This document shows positions 34,121 through 45,028 of a DNA stretch of 64,000 bases, piece after piece. Numbering within the stretch: the stretch's first letter is position 1; each line of letters starts with the position of its first letter. The DNA is from Andrena cerasifolii (taxonomy: Eukaryota; Arthropoda; Insecta; Hymenoptera; Andrenidae), in assembly GCF_050908995.1 (NCBI RefSeq), contig NC_135126.1, positions 13,888,001-13,952,000 of the forward strand, given 5' to 3'. The notes under the pieces were generated by a model that worked only from the letters and a program-made list of their open reading frames with translations, did not search any database and was not told the origin of the DNA. Made by a program: the position numbers and the translations under genes.

Positions 34121-35377
34121 GTATGTGATTGTCTACGCGGGTGTACTGTATGTGACTATTATCACTCAAAACATAAGCAGCGTTTTATTTTTAGCATAAC
34201 TTGATATCGTAGTGGACATTGACCCATAACGCCATATTTTTAGCTCAAACCAAACTAGTCCATCAAATTTTACTTCAGCCTGTGCAACAAGGAAGACACT
34301 TTCGCGTACAGCGATAATAGCTATCAAAATATTAAATTATGAAAAACCATTTATTGAAACTTGAAGTAAACAAAACCTCGTTTCAATTAATATTTTACAC
34401 TTATCACTCTTACTTAACATCCCACAAACTGAATCATAAAAATTTACCTACAATTTCATCGATCCTTCCCCTGTTGCAAAATTCAAGCCACTTAAAAGTC
34501 CAAAGTTACGCGCATCAGTCTCCTTAAAGGCATAAAAAACGACCAGCCAAGAGTTTCAAGCACTCAGAATCGATGGGCGAGCGAAGATCTCCCATGAATT
34601 TAAATCAGCAGCTGTTTCGCTGTTTATCGAGAATCAGTTGAGACAATTTCTCTCAATATTTGATGCCTCCTTTCAATCTTTTGATTAGTCGGGGACGTTC
34701 CTCTCGGCCCCATGAAATCCCATTTCGCCGAGGACACTCGTAGCGTCTCGCTGATTCGAATGCCCGCCTCGCAGGTTGCAGCGACCGTGCCACCACCCCC
34801 GCCCCCTCCCCCTCCATTCGTGTATTGACGGGAGGCGCGGATGTAATTCGCTTTTTATGATCTACTCGAACGCGGCCATTCTACCAAGATTCATTACGGA
34901 CGAGTCTAATAAAGCCACTCGCCGTCCCACTTCGTTTCCATTTTCCTCGATTCCTCCTTTTTCTCCTGCAACGCGAGCGCTAAAAGTGCCATACTTCCGG
35001 CGTGACGTAAATTGAGCAACCTCGTTGAGATTCGCCAGGGCCACGGGGTACCTTACGGGGCCAGGGAGCGGCGAAGGAAGAAGGAAGGAACGAACGAACG
35101 ACAGAAAGTAAGTGAGACGTTCCATGCCAAATCGATCAGCCATTCTGATCAAAGAGAGAGAGAGCTTTGAATGTAAGCCGGGGTGCTCGCCCGAGATTGC
35201 CAAGGAAAAATCTAATTTGAAACTTAAATGGAGGAATTTGTATCCCATTGCTCTTATGACGACTTTTTACGCGTAGGAAATGAGAATCGCCGAGGGAGCG
35301 CCGCGATCCTTGCTCGATTTTCAACCGCGACTTGTCCGCGCGCCGCGCTCCCGACGCGCGTCGCCGTTGTTGCATTT
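34121..35377. other. No gene recognised; GC-rich block
   Basis: AT-rich to about 34680, then a GC-rich, CpG-rich block (about 34690-35370) with a C-rich tract at 34787-34815 and a GA-repeat near 35151-35163. Open stretches on both strands are of the shadow type expected in such DNA. Confidence 0.45.
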
Positions 35378-35500
35378 TTAACCGACTTCAAAAAGGAGGA
35401 GGTTATAGATTCGACACGTATGTATTTTTTTTGTGTTTGTCCCCGCATAACTCCTCAGCATATGGACCAAAAAAGATAAAAATTAAAAAGTGTAAGAAAC
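35378..35500 (+). repeat. Dispersed arthropod repeat with AACCGACTTCAAAAAGGAGG motif
   Basis: Starts AACCGACTTCAAAAAGGAGG, then GAGGTTATAGATTCGAC, a T-rich tract and CCCCGCATAACTCCTCAGC. From general knowledge, this motif string (ACCGACTTCAAAAAGGAGGAGG followed by a T-run and a short CATAACT block) recurs in many arthropod genomes; the element class is uncertain to me. The first motif returns at 35506, where it begins the fold-back structure annotated next. Confidence 0.5.
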
Positions 35501-35503
35501 ACT

Positions 35504-35708
35504 TAAAACCGACTTCAAAAAAATGAAGATACACTAAAATGTGGAAAATAATTTTTTTCCTTATTTAATCTACGACTCTCATATTGTTTGTGTTGGCGCC
35601 AGATTTACATAGAGCAAATTATGAAAATGTGAGAGTCACAGGTTAAATAAGGGAAAAATTATTTTTCACATTTTTGTGCATTTTTATTTTTTTTTAAGTT
35701 GGTTTTAA
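35504..35708. repeat. 205-bp fold-back structure
   Basis: The left arm starts TAAAACCGACTTCAAAAAAA; the right arm in reverse complement starts TTAAAACCAACTTAAAAAAA. Both continue through AAAATGTGGAAAATAATTTT (AAAATGTGAAAAATAATTTT) and then through CTTATTTAA, ending in ACTCTCA. The centre is near 35610. No coding capacity. It may be a MITE related to the motif repeat just upstream, since the arms begin with the same ACCGACTTC word. Confidence 0.8.
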
Positions 35709-36934
35709 TTTTTTCTTAAATTTTATTTGACGAATGTTATAGTGCACATTTGGTTTCCGTTTCTACCCTTTCATTGGGATTGTTAGAAGCATGACATTCT
35801 TGTTTCTGGTGACTGTTTGTCTTTGGAAACTAACGCTATTTCTGCCAAATGATCAGGTATATCTAAAATAGGTACCTACTGGTTGTAAGCTCCAGAAATG
35901 TCTCGTGTAAAATGCCCTTACAGTGATGTGTGATGTGAGATATGAAGTGAGAATTGTGAATGATCAAATGTTGATTGTCAAAGAAATAATCGCAAATATT
36001 GTCAGTTGTTTCTGAAATTGCAAACGGGCAAGACCTATTTATCGCGCTTCGTAATAAATTATTCTGGCATTTATAGAGTCATGATTTGTAGTTATTTTCA
36101 GTATACCGCGTCGTGACCGAAATGTGTAATTTATCACGCGCCTGTTATAATTGGAGATTATCTTGATATTATTGGAATTGTCCTTTACGTTTAATTCGAA
36201 GTCATTAATTTAGTGGACGGTCGAAAATTCGGACCAATCAAAGATAACGTGTTTGCCATTTATAACAGCACTGAAAATAATTAATTTATTAATTTGATCA
36301 ACGCCTGGCTATTGTCAAATTATGGATAGCTCAGCTAAATTAAACTTCGAAAAATTTGATTGAATCTTCACTGAAATTGTTCAAGTATAGTAGCAGTAAT
36401 ACAAATTGCATCGACATCCATGAATCTTCCATGTGAAAATATTGTCTTCACTGGGAATGATACTTTTTTCAACATCTACTCAAATTTATCTACTCCCTTC
36501 CCCTAACAGAACATATGAACAAGGACCAGGAACAAATTTATCAAACCCAGCACAGAGAAAAATTGGAATTTCTCTTCTTAGAATAAGCCATTAATCAACT
36601 AAATTCTTTTTTCCTCGGAGCGATTTTATTTGTTTCATGGTCAGAAAATGAGAAATTGTTGTAGGAACAGTGATATAATTCAGTAAAAGTAACTTTGATG
36701 GAAAAGATTTTAAGTAAAACTTCTTGATTTGCGTGTGCAGTTGAAAATAGTCATATTAAAGCTTACAAAAATATTAGAAATGCATTACAAGTTCTAGTTA
36801 TTGATTTTATGTCTATTTTCGTACTGATAACAGAATATTATTTTTATTTTCTACTATTATAAATAGAGAGACAAATCAATGTCAAAAATAGTCCTCGGAC
36901 AATTAATATAGTAGTCAGAAAATAAATTGTAGAA
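35709..36934. other. No gene recognised; AT-rich
   Basis: AT-rich spacer without a supportable gene, repeat or regulatory feature. Confidence 0.5.
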
Positions 36935-37579
36935 ATGTATAACAAGAAACGTAATCACAGTGATGCTTGCGCAGATCTTCTGAAGGAAATAACAGTTTCA
37001 AGAAATAAATCTACACAAGTTGGACGTACCATTAGCACAGATTCAAACACAATAAGAGAAGCAGTTTCAGATAAATTTGTTCTTATGAAATCTTGCTCTA
37101 ATAATAGTGTTTCACTCAGAGATCCAGATTCGAGAACAAGCATTAAAGTTAATCTATTCGAGTGCGTTTGAATAATTAACACCGCCGTCATTAATCCTGT
37201 ACACAAGTGTGACATCAGCTAATTGCACACGTTTTACTATTGGCATTAACTGTACACGAGCCATGGTCTCATTATAATTGTTGTTAGACATTAGATGTTA
37301 TTTATTCGCAACTAATTCTAGCGGCAGTAAGTTGCAAGTATATATTCGTATTAAATCTCTTTCAAAATGTTCTGATACATCAAAAGACCATATAATACTT
37401 AACAATTTCTATGGGAAAATTTCAGAGGAACTTACTACGTTTTATACTATGTTTTTAATATCCTAAACATGCTCTACATATTATAATAACTGATTGTTGG
37501 TTAATCTTTTTTCCAGTTTAGCATGTGTGAAAGATACTCAGAGCATATAAAACCAAAAAGTGTAGATAGAACATATTAA
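36935..37579 (+). other. Cluster of coding-like segments, unassigned
   Basis: Three segments on the + strand look more coding-like than the surrounding AT-rich DNA, although none is recognisable. First, 36935-37171: 78 codons, Ser/Thr-rich, including LLKEITVSRNKSTQVGRTIS and ending in a stop. Second, 37278-37466: about 62 open codons, including SKCSDTSKDHIILNNFYGKI. Third, 37517-37579: 20 codons plus stop (MCERYSEHIKPKSVDRTY) directly after a strong acceptor, TTAATCTTTTTTCCAG, ending at 37516. The third has the form of a terminal exon. Donors that would join the three are weak. They could be parts of a fast-evolving gene with the possible exon at 33939, remains of a pseudogene, or chance. Confidence 0.2.
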
Positions 37580-39277
37580 GGTTAACTTTATACAACAATC
37601 TACTAGATTCGAACACAAAAGATACGCATTTTATCTTATTAAAATGCATTAGAAAAAAGTCATGAATCACTTACGCAGGAAATAGGGATCGACTATCATG
37701 AAACCAGATCACACATCGTTTTGAAACGCAAAGATTAAATATATTACTTATCAGATAGAACATATTTTCTGTAAATAATTTTTATATTCTATTCATAGTT
37801 TGCAGACACCTTCCGTGACGTTGAAGTATTCATCTCATCGATAATTAAATTCTTCGAAATGAAAATTCAATTTGTTAATGATAGCACAACCTAACAATTA
37901 TAAATATCAGAGATGGGGGACGGGGGGGGGGGGGTAGTGATTATGCCTGCATACAAAACTGCAATTAAAATACGATGACCAAATCGACGACGAAATGGGA
38001 TCATGAAATATGTTCCTGCGTCCTGAAATGTAATTTCAAGGTGCGCGCAATTTAGCGATTTGAAAACACACGGGAAGAGAGCGCGGGCCAAATTAGGTCA
38101 GTGCGGGAGTAATCTCATATTTATCCCGCTGTACGTAGAACTTGTTAACGTGGCCGTTAACAACGCTTTTATTTCGTACGGATGAACACTTCGTTCGAAG
38201 TTTCAGCGTGATGAAAATTTGACAGGCGGAAAGTTTAAAACCATTTTTCACGAGTTCCAGGGACGGCCTCGTGAATAAAACTCGCATTAAATGCTGCGCG
38301 TTTCATCCTCGCTAGAGGTGCGGGAGGGGGAAGGAGGGGAGGGGTGGGAAGCGCCACTGAAGCTACAGAGTTGATTTGTTTCGTTCGCGGCCTGATTCTT
38401 CGAGCGTTCAATGCAAAGTGGTTTGCGAGATTTACGGGTACAAATGAGAAAATTTCACGAGCACAGCTAAAAGTGTGCATCCTTTCGCGAAAATAAAATA
38501 CGTCGGTAGCTAATCAACGGAAAGAGAATCATCGAAAAGTAGCTCGTCACGTTTCCATTAGCGATTGTATACAGGTTGTGGCGGATTTAACGGGCGGCCG
38601 ATCAGCAGTTGCCGCTTGCACCCCTGTGCGGAAGGGCCGCGGGGCCTCATCCTAAAAAAAAATTATCATTTCATCCAAACGCTATATCTTTTTTCTGTAT
38701 TTTTCTGTACACTTAGCCAGTTTCTAGTTAGCTACCTTTTCGCGTTCAACTACTTTCGCGAAACTCGTTGATAATGCAAGACTGTGCCCCTCTTTGTAAT
38801 CAATCCCCCCCCTGGTGAGCTTGGCTCGATGGCATCGACGGGAATATACGTCTGACCTCACCGCTACCTACTGCTACGGCCGCGGCAGGAAACCGATGCG
38901 GCGCGGTGCTATCTGTCAGATGGTTTTTCGCCGAGGAACACGATGTTCTAGGGCGCAGAGGTGGACGCGACATTAATGTTACTAATGTCGCGGGACGTTT
39001 TGTTGACTCCCCGGGCCACTTTGGCGAAAGTTCATTTCGCGCTCGGCGCTGCACGGACATGAATTAATACCGCCATATACCGTGGACGCGGTGAACACGG
39101 TTTTGCGCCATCGACCAAACGACAACGTCTGAATCCTGGCCGCGAACCACTCGAGGCACGCGTGCACCCGACCAAAGCACCTGATTCCCGAACCTTTGAA
39201 TGAAGGATAGCTTAACGGTTCATGGCATGGCGGATGCGGGATCTATGTTGACCCATGCATGCTGCTTTTGTAGCAGA
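37580..39277. other. No gene recognised; GC-rich block with a G run
   Basis: AT-rich to about 37960 with a 13-base G run at 37922-37934, then mixed and GC-rich DNA to about 39270. CpG-rich parts around 38570-38650 and 38800-39180 carry overlapping short open stretches only. Texture is that of the other candidate regulatory blocks. Confidence 0.45.
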
Positions 39278-39372
39278 GTAAGTGCATCTAATATTGCCTA
39301 GCACGTAACATCGCCACTGGTAATATCTCGAGAAGAAGGTGCTGACATGCGTTGGTAATGAACACTGTTATT
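39278..39372 (+). repeat. Single end of the ATATCGCC-end repeat family
   Basis: GTAAGTGCATCTAATATTGC at 39278 matches GTAAGTGCATCTAATATCGC at 52076. The match then continues with CGCCACTGGTAATA, an AAGAAGGT or AAGAAAGT word and TGACATGCGTTGG (TGGCATGTGTTGG). No second end was found nearby, so this is a truncated or solo copy. An extra ~17 bases (TAGCACGTAACATCGCC) separate the tip from the body compared with the other copy. Confidence 0.65.
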
Positions 39373-42300
39373 TCGCGGCCACGCCGAGGCGAGGAGCGTG
39401 TTAACCGTGGGTGTGGACCCGGGGTTAAACTGCAGGCGGGGAGCTATTCTGTGAAGGTATTCGAAAACAATTTCTCGAGTTTCTTAAGAATTATTGTCGA
39501 GATGAAGTTCAGTGCACAGCTGTGACAATTAAAACTGGGATAATAATGGAATCTGTAATAACATATGTAAGGTAAAATCGTTACCAATTAATTTATGCAA
39601 ACAAATACCTGTGACAACTCCACGGTGATATCAAACCTAGTCGAAAGAGGGATCGTAACGGCTGTGGGCTCTTACACTCAGCAAATCGACAGCAAACCAC
39701 ACACGTTCCTGTGAAGAGGCAAAAGGATTGCTTTTATTGTTGCGTAGTTATATAACAGGACAGGTGGAGGGTGGTCGCATGTTTCACAACATTATCTTCT
39801 GAACTCTCGACAGCCGAGCCAGCCCTGACGCCCTCGAATTCCCTTGTCGTCCTCGGGACTTGTTGCTTCGACCTGAATCCTAACGAATCGAGCTCGTGGA
39901 GAACGCTTCGCGACTCCAGCGTTTCATGCACAGCTGTCGAGGAACGATGAGCGCACTGGTCGTATCACCACCGTCACGAACGGGTGCAATCAATTATCGT
40001 GAATTGCACATTATTCGTAAAGTAACTGAGTGGCAGATTTTTTTTCAAGGATTATGGTGTGCGAACGACGTGTGCCAGGAGTGTTTGAAGTATCGTAGTT
40101 ATTCCAGGCGGGGAATGTATATTGAGTGTTTGAAAGTGTATTGTTAACAGTTGGATGTATGCTTCTTTACAAAAATATTGCTATTGGTTATTAAGGGAGA
40201 AATCAACTAACGAATTAAAGGGGTAGGGGAAGGGGGAATGATGGGGTAGCGAGGTAAGATGGGGTATCGTAAAAAAACCGTGATCGAAAAATGCTAGACA
40301 TTTGATGAAAGTACCAAAAGGAAGCCATTGTATTGTAACAGTTAGTTTATTGAAAAAATGTTCCACAACTCCTGTACGAGGGTAGGAAGAAAATAATTTA
40401 GAAGAAATTCATATTTGCACCGATGGTGGACATATTTAGGGAAATCGCCTTGCCCCATTTTCGGTACTCCGTCATACCCCGTGGCAGAGGCAAGATGGTT
40501 TTTTATTACTTTTTTTTAAAAGATTGATAACTTCAAATTTTTTACTCTAGTGTAACTGCCCGTTTTTCAACGCCATCTTCGGGAATTTATTAAACAAAAA
40601 CTATAAGTTTATACTATTTGGCGTTTTGCCTGCATATTAAGGTATGTTTGAAGTAATTCTCAGAATTTTTTCATCTTCTTTATCGCACATATACTTCTTC
40701 AAAAAATTCTTTTCCAACGGGCGTTGGTGTGGGAACCGTTCTAGTAATCCAAAATGGAAAAACTAAGGTTTATTTTATTTTTTTTATTATGTTTGTCGCT
40801 ATGGTTGAAACCACAGAGGCCCCCTAACAATACAAATTTGCAGAAAGCATTTTGAAAAAAATTTTCGACTTTTACTGATAAATTTAGCTGTTTTCGTGCT
40901 GTAGAATTAATTTTATACCAGATAGAGACTCGTCCGTGGTTGGGCTCGCCCCCTTTGAGAACCATAGACCATAAAATCAACCTACATTACAACCTAACAC
41001 ACATAAGCCTAGTAGCTAATTAACCCTTTAGTTAAAGCAGAATTACTTACCTCACTTTGCAATAATATTGGAATTTTCTTCAGGTTACCTAAGTGAATAT
41101 TGAATCACCAAACAATCTGCTCATAAATATTTTATATATATCTTTTAAACAAAAAGTACAGTTATGTTTTTACAAGCGTTACTTTGAAGCTATTCTATTA
41201 CAAGTTACTAAATTAGAGTTACTTAGACTTTTATTTAAAATACCTACTTATACCTACTTATATAGAAATATTTAACTATTACGTCAAGTTTACTTCATAA
41301 TTTCTGGATTCTTCTCCAGCAAAATTGAAAAGTGAACAAATTAATTTAGTTGGGATTATGCTCCATTACAAAAAAAAACCGATTAGAGAGTTTCTAACAC
41401 AAATATGCCAAATATGTTGGTAAAAATAATTTTTTTTTAAAATATATATAAGATCTAAATTATTCATAGTTATTTTTACACGAAATGTCACGTGTTTTGT
41501 GCTACGGTATTGACGAGCAAATGGTGGACCAAAGCAAACTACATAAATATGATACATTCATTCCGAATTACTTCCTAGCATTTGTATGCATTCCCTCCTA
41601 ATTGCTTATTAAAAATTGTCCATTTTCTACTAATTCCTCCTGCCATATATCGTCAGTCGAAAATGACAAATAACGCGTGCCATCCAACGGCAGAGGTTTA
41701 ATCGAATGGTTGCGTGGAATGAAACAATATTAAACGGATTAGAGTAAATCTTATTAGATTTTCAACAGTAAAACAGTCAATTGAATTAATCTGCTCCGCG
41801 TTCCTCGATTAACGAGGAATGTAATTTCTCGAGTGCTGAATACCGATCTATTTTCCGCGTAACGCAAGCAGTGTTGAATTTAAGGGACCGTAGATGGCAC
41901 AACGATGTCAAACATTGAATTCACAATGTATCGGTTTATCAATTATCCACGTGTACACGGAAATTAATCAGTTTTATCTCGCCTCTGCTGCATACACGCG
42001 AATATCAGAGATTATTTGTGACTAAATGTTCTTGTAAATTTGTAACAGTACGTAAGATACAATGACCGTATTTTCGCGCACCGGGCTCGTTTGATACTGT
42101 ACGATGATTACTTATTAATCGTTGCTAGTCATTTGAGCCAGTAAATTTGTTTAATTTTATTTATTTAAACGGAAGTAATGTCAAACGACGCGAATTTCTA
42201 TTCTGTTTCTCACTGGTGCTAATAACTCGCCCGGAAAATTAATCTAAAACGAATGTTCTCGGTTGAAATAACTTTTCCTTTTATATGAAAAAATTACCAC

Positions 42301-42644
42301 GATAATTGAGAAGAATTACCTTTCATTTTCCGCATGTTCAAACTAGAAAGGTTGAGATATTTTTTGCTACGTTTATTCGTAAACACGATTTTTATTTCTC
42401 CTTGCGCGTTTCAATTTTAACGAAAATATACGGTTATGCTGTTTGTGCCCGGAACGTGTCATTGGACATGTTCGTGCATATTACATTAAATGGAGACAAA
42501 TTCTTATTTACACTTTACGCCCGCGTCGTCATTTAACTGATTTCCTGTGCGAAGTATTTAATTTAAGAGTACGAGATTGCCATCGTATGCTTGTATCTTG
42601 TTGGAAACGGTTTGATAATAATCGTGTTACTCTTTCTGTTGCAG
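39373..42644. other. No gene recognised; AT-rich with G-rich repeat-like patches
   Basis: Mixed DNA to about 40170. Patches at 40216-40266 and 40452-40500 carry repeated GGGGTA and GGCAAGATGG-type words in both orientations (GGTAAGATGGGGTATCG; TTGCCCCATTTTCGGTACT), which look like a decayed dispersed repeat of unknown class. The remainder to 42644 is AT-rich and empty. An 11-bp word, TACCTACTTAT, is tandemly doubled at about 41241-41262. Confidence 0.45.
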
Positions 42645-42692
42645 GTATGTGACACAGACAGGAAATCGTTCTTAACAAGCGTGTATGTGAGT
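42625..42692 (+). promoter_or_regulatory. Candidate recursive (ratchet) splice site with 42-nt RS-exon
   Basis: A strong pyrimidine tract and acceptor, GTTACTCTTTCTGTTGCAG, ends at 42644 and is followed with no gap by a donor, GTATGT, at 42645. This juxtaposition (pyrimidines-NCAG joined to a GT donor) is the known signature of recursive splice sites in very long insect introns. A second donor, GTGAGT, follows at 42687; it would define a 42-nt exon (42645-42686) that is open in one frame. Such downstream donors are known to help define recursive sites. The motif is seen directly; its use is inferred. It could instead be a real 42-nt microexon or chance. Confidence 0.3.
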
Positions 42693-42984
42693 ACCAGTTT
42701 GCTAAATTTGATGTGATATTAAATCCTCCAACGACACAAACAGATCTTGTACGTAGTAGATTCCGCCGCCTTCTTGAAATAGTAAAGCGTCTGTCAGGCT
42801 ACAACTATTTAGAGTTATTATCAAGAAATATTAAAGTAGGTACATGAAATCATTCGTATTTAAAGAATATTTGCCCCGACTAATGTTAAGTAAAAACAAC
42901 TCAGCAGGAGATCCACATACGTGGATCATATAAAGGAACAGTAGTGCTTCATAATTCGCGGGACTATTCGGGACCGAGCGCGTG

Positions 42985-43181
42985 CGAGGACAGCAAATAA
43001 GACAGTTTCAAACAAAAGTTGAATGGAGCAATGAGCGCTGCAAACTTACGTTAACAAAATTTTTTAAATAAAATTTTTTCGTACGGTTTTTTTAAAAAAT
43101 TTTTCAAAACTTTGCTAACGCAAGTTAGCAACCCTTATTATGCCATTAAACTTTTGTTTGAAATTTTTTCTTCTGTCTCTC
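42985..43181. mobile_element. 197-bp fold-back MITE
   Basis: The arms pair in reverse complement. Left landmarks are TTTCAAACAAAAGTTGAATG, AACTTACGTTAACAAA and AAAATTTTTTAAA. Right landmarks in reverse complement are TTTCAAACAAAAGTTTAATG, AACTTGCGTTAGCAAA and AAAATTTTTTAAA. The centre is at about 43083. No coding capacity; no clear target duplication, so class unknown. Confidence 0.8.
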
Positions 43182-45000
43182 CTACTTTAGAAATTATACG
43201 CGAAAAGGTGGGAGTGCCTGTTTGATTTTGAGGTTAATTTTCGCACCCCTAAAAGGCGATTGGGCACGAATGCAACGCACCGTTAATCTTGTCTTGAGGC
43301 ACTCTATAAACCCACGAAGTTGCGTTCCAGTCGGTGTTCGCCTGTAAGAAAATTCTCGGGAAGTATAGATATGTATACCAAAAATTGCGCGTGCAAAGAA
43401 ATTTCCAAGTATATAACAAAAATCCCTGCAACATCCGTGGCAGAGCAAGCCCACCATATCTAATCTCAAAGTAAATATTCCCACAGCATCCGTTAATATA
43501 TCACGTAACTTTTATCTTCCCATAACCATTACCACCCCTTCAAAAGAAAACTAATTCTACCGAGCATCTGAATACTGAAGAACGACTAGTTTTCGTATCT
43601 ACGTGCATTAGAACTTGTTTGCTCCCCCTCCCCCTCCCCCTCTAAGTTCTATTACCCACTTAAGTTGCTACAGTTCTCCGGCACTCTGTAATACCAAGGG
43701 AATATCGAGGGAATTAGTCTGTTGCTTTGGGAGATGCTCAATGATGATCCGTTCTCGAGTCGTGCCCTGAAAGCAGAGGCCGCGCGATGACGGCTGTCGG
43801 TTCCTTCTTTCGTTGTCAGCATGAACGTTGTTCATAATTTTCCGGCCGCGTGGTGTCTGATGCGTGCACGTAGTCTTTCACTCGGGCAGCAATTTCCCTC
43901 GGACCCCCGACGAAAAATTACGCAGCTACGTGGCTGCTATAATCCAGGGGGGGAAGCATGTAACAGAGCACGATAATAATTAAATATATCCCTTTGCAGG
44001 GGTCGACCGTCGCGCGATCCGATTAAACGCGGCGTTTGTCCCGTGTGTCGCTCGTATTAATTCATTCGGTGGCTCGGTAATGCGCGTGACACACGACGCG
44101 ATTGATAACAGTTGTTTGGGAATGCTATCGCTCCTATGATAATGCAATTCACCCGCGCGCACCACCCTGCGGCGAATAAACGATTTTTCGCCGCGTTTGC
44201 TCTTGCGCTGACAGATTCCAGTTAGCTCTTCTTGAATTAATCGGTCGTTTATCTCTGCCTCCCTACGCGCCGGCCGGGGGACGGGATCCAGGGTAGGATT
44301 GAAGATAACGTTGAAGTTTGAAATAAAGAAATGTACTTTAGAATTCAGTCAAGTGTCACCCCTGCGGTTACGTAACAATGTGATTTGCTTTGATAAATCA
44401 TTTTGCAGACGTCTGTGTGCTTGAGCGTGCACCTGTACGGGATAGGAGATGGGTACGAGGTTTATATGTTCTGTTCTTCTACCTTGGGTAAAAAGGAAGT
44501 ATAGATTTTTTTTATAAAAATAGGTGTTGGAGGCTTGAGTGGAGTTGTGTTATAGAACACTCGTTTGTCGATTATCTGACCTTATAAGTAGGCTAAGGGG
44601 TATGTAATTATGAAAACGAGGGATTTAAGGAATGTTGAAAATAAAGCAATATATTTGACTACAGCTAAAGACTGATTAAATTTAGAAAATGGTAACAGAA
44701 AGTTGAGGAAACCAAATGTTAAGTAGTAAATCATGAAATATTTTCCCTTACCACTTCATGGCATATGCTACTTTTTTCATTTTTGATGCACGATTGTTTG
44801 ATAGATCGGGAATTGTTCAAATATAAATGTACCAATAACTTCCACTTGTGATGACAGAGAATATTTGCATCGTAAAAAGTAATAGTTTCTCTCACGTTTA
44901 AATGACCAATCACTTTCTCTGCGCGCATTACACTTTAAAACGTCCTCGTAAAAATCGTAATTATTGCAGGAATACGAACGTGCTTTCGTATAAAATTACG
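43182..45000. other. No gene recognised; GC-rich block and C-rich tract
   Basis: A CCCCCT tandem tract lies at 43623-43642. A CpG-rich block with interspersed TAAT words spans about 43740-44290. The rest is AT-rich. No supportable gene. Confidence 0.45.
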
Positions 45001-45002
45001 TA

Positions 45003-45028
45003 TTCGTATTTTCTGTAGGTAAGTATGT
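45003..45028 (+). promoter_or_regulatory. Candidate ratchet splice site with near-consensus donor
   Basis: GTATTTTCTGTAG ends at 45018 and is joined directly to GTAAGTATGT (45019-45028). The second part matches the extended donor that is typical at insect ratchet points. The acceptor uses TAG rather than CAG and its pyrimidine tract is short, so it is weaker than the donor half. It lies on the same strand as the candidate at 42644. If both are used, this part of the window is inside a long + strand intron. The pair could also arise by chance in AT-rich DNA. Confidence 0.33.

Noticed and set aside
37922..37934. 13-base G run as a possible G-quadruplex
   Set aside because: A single homopolymer run without neighbouring G tracts; may also be a sequencing-length artefact.
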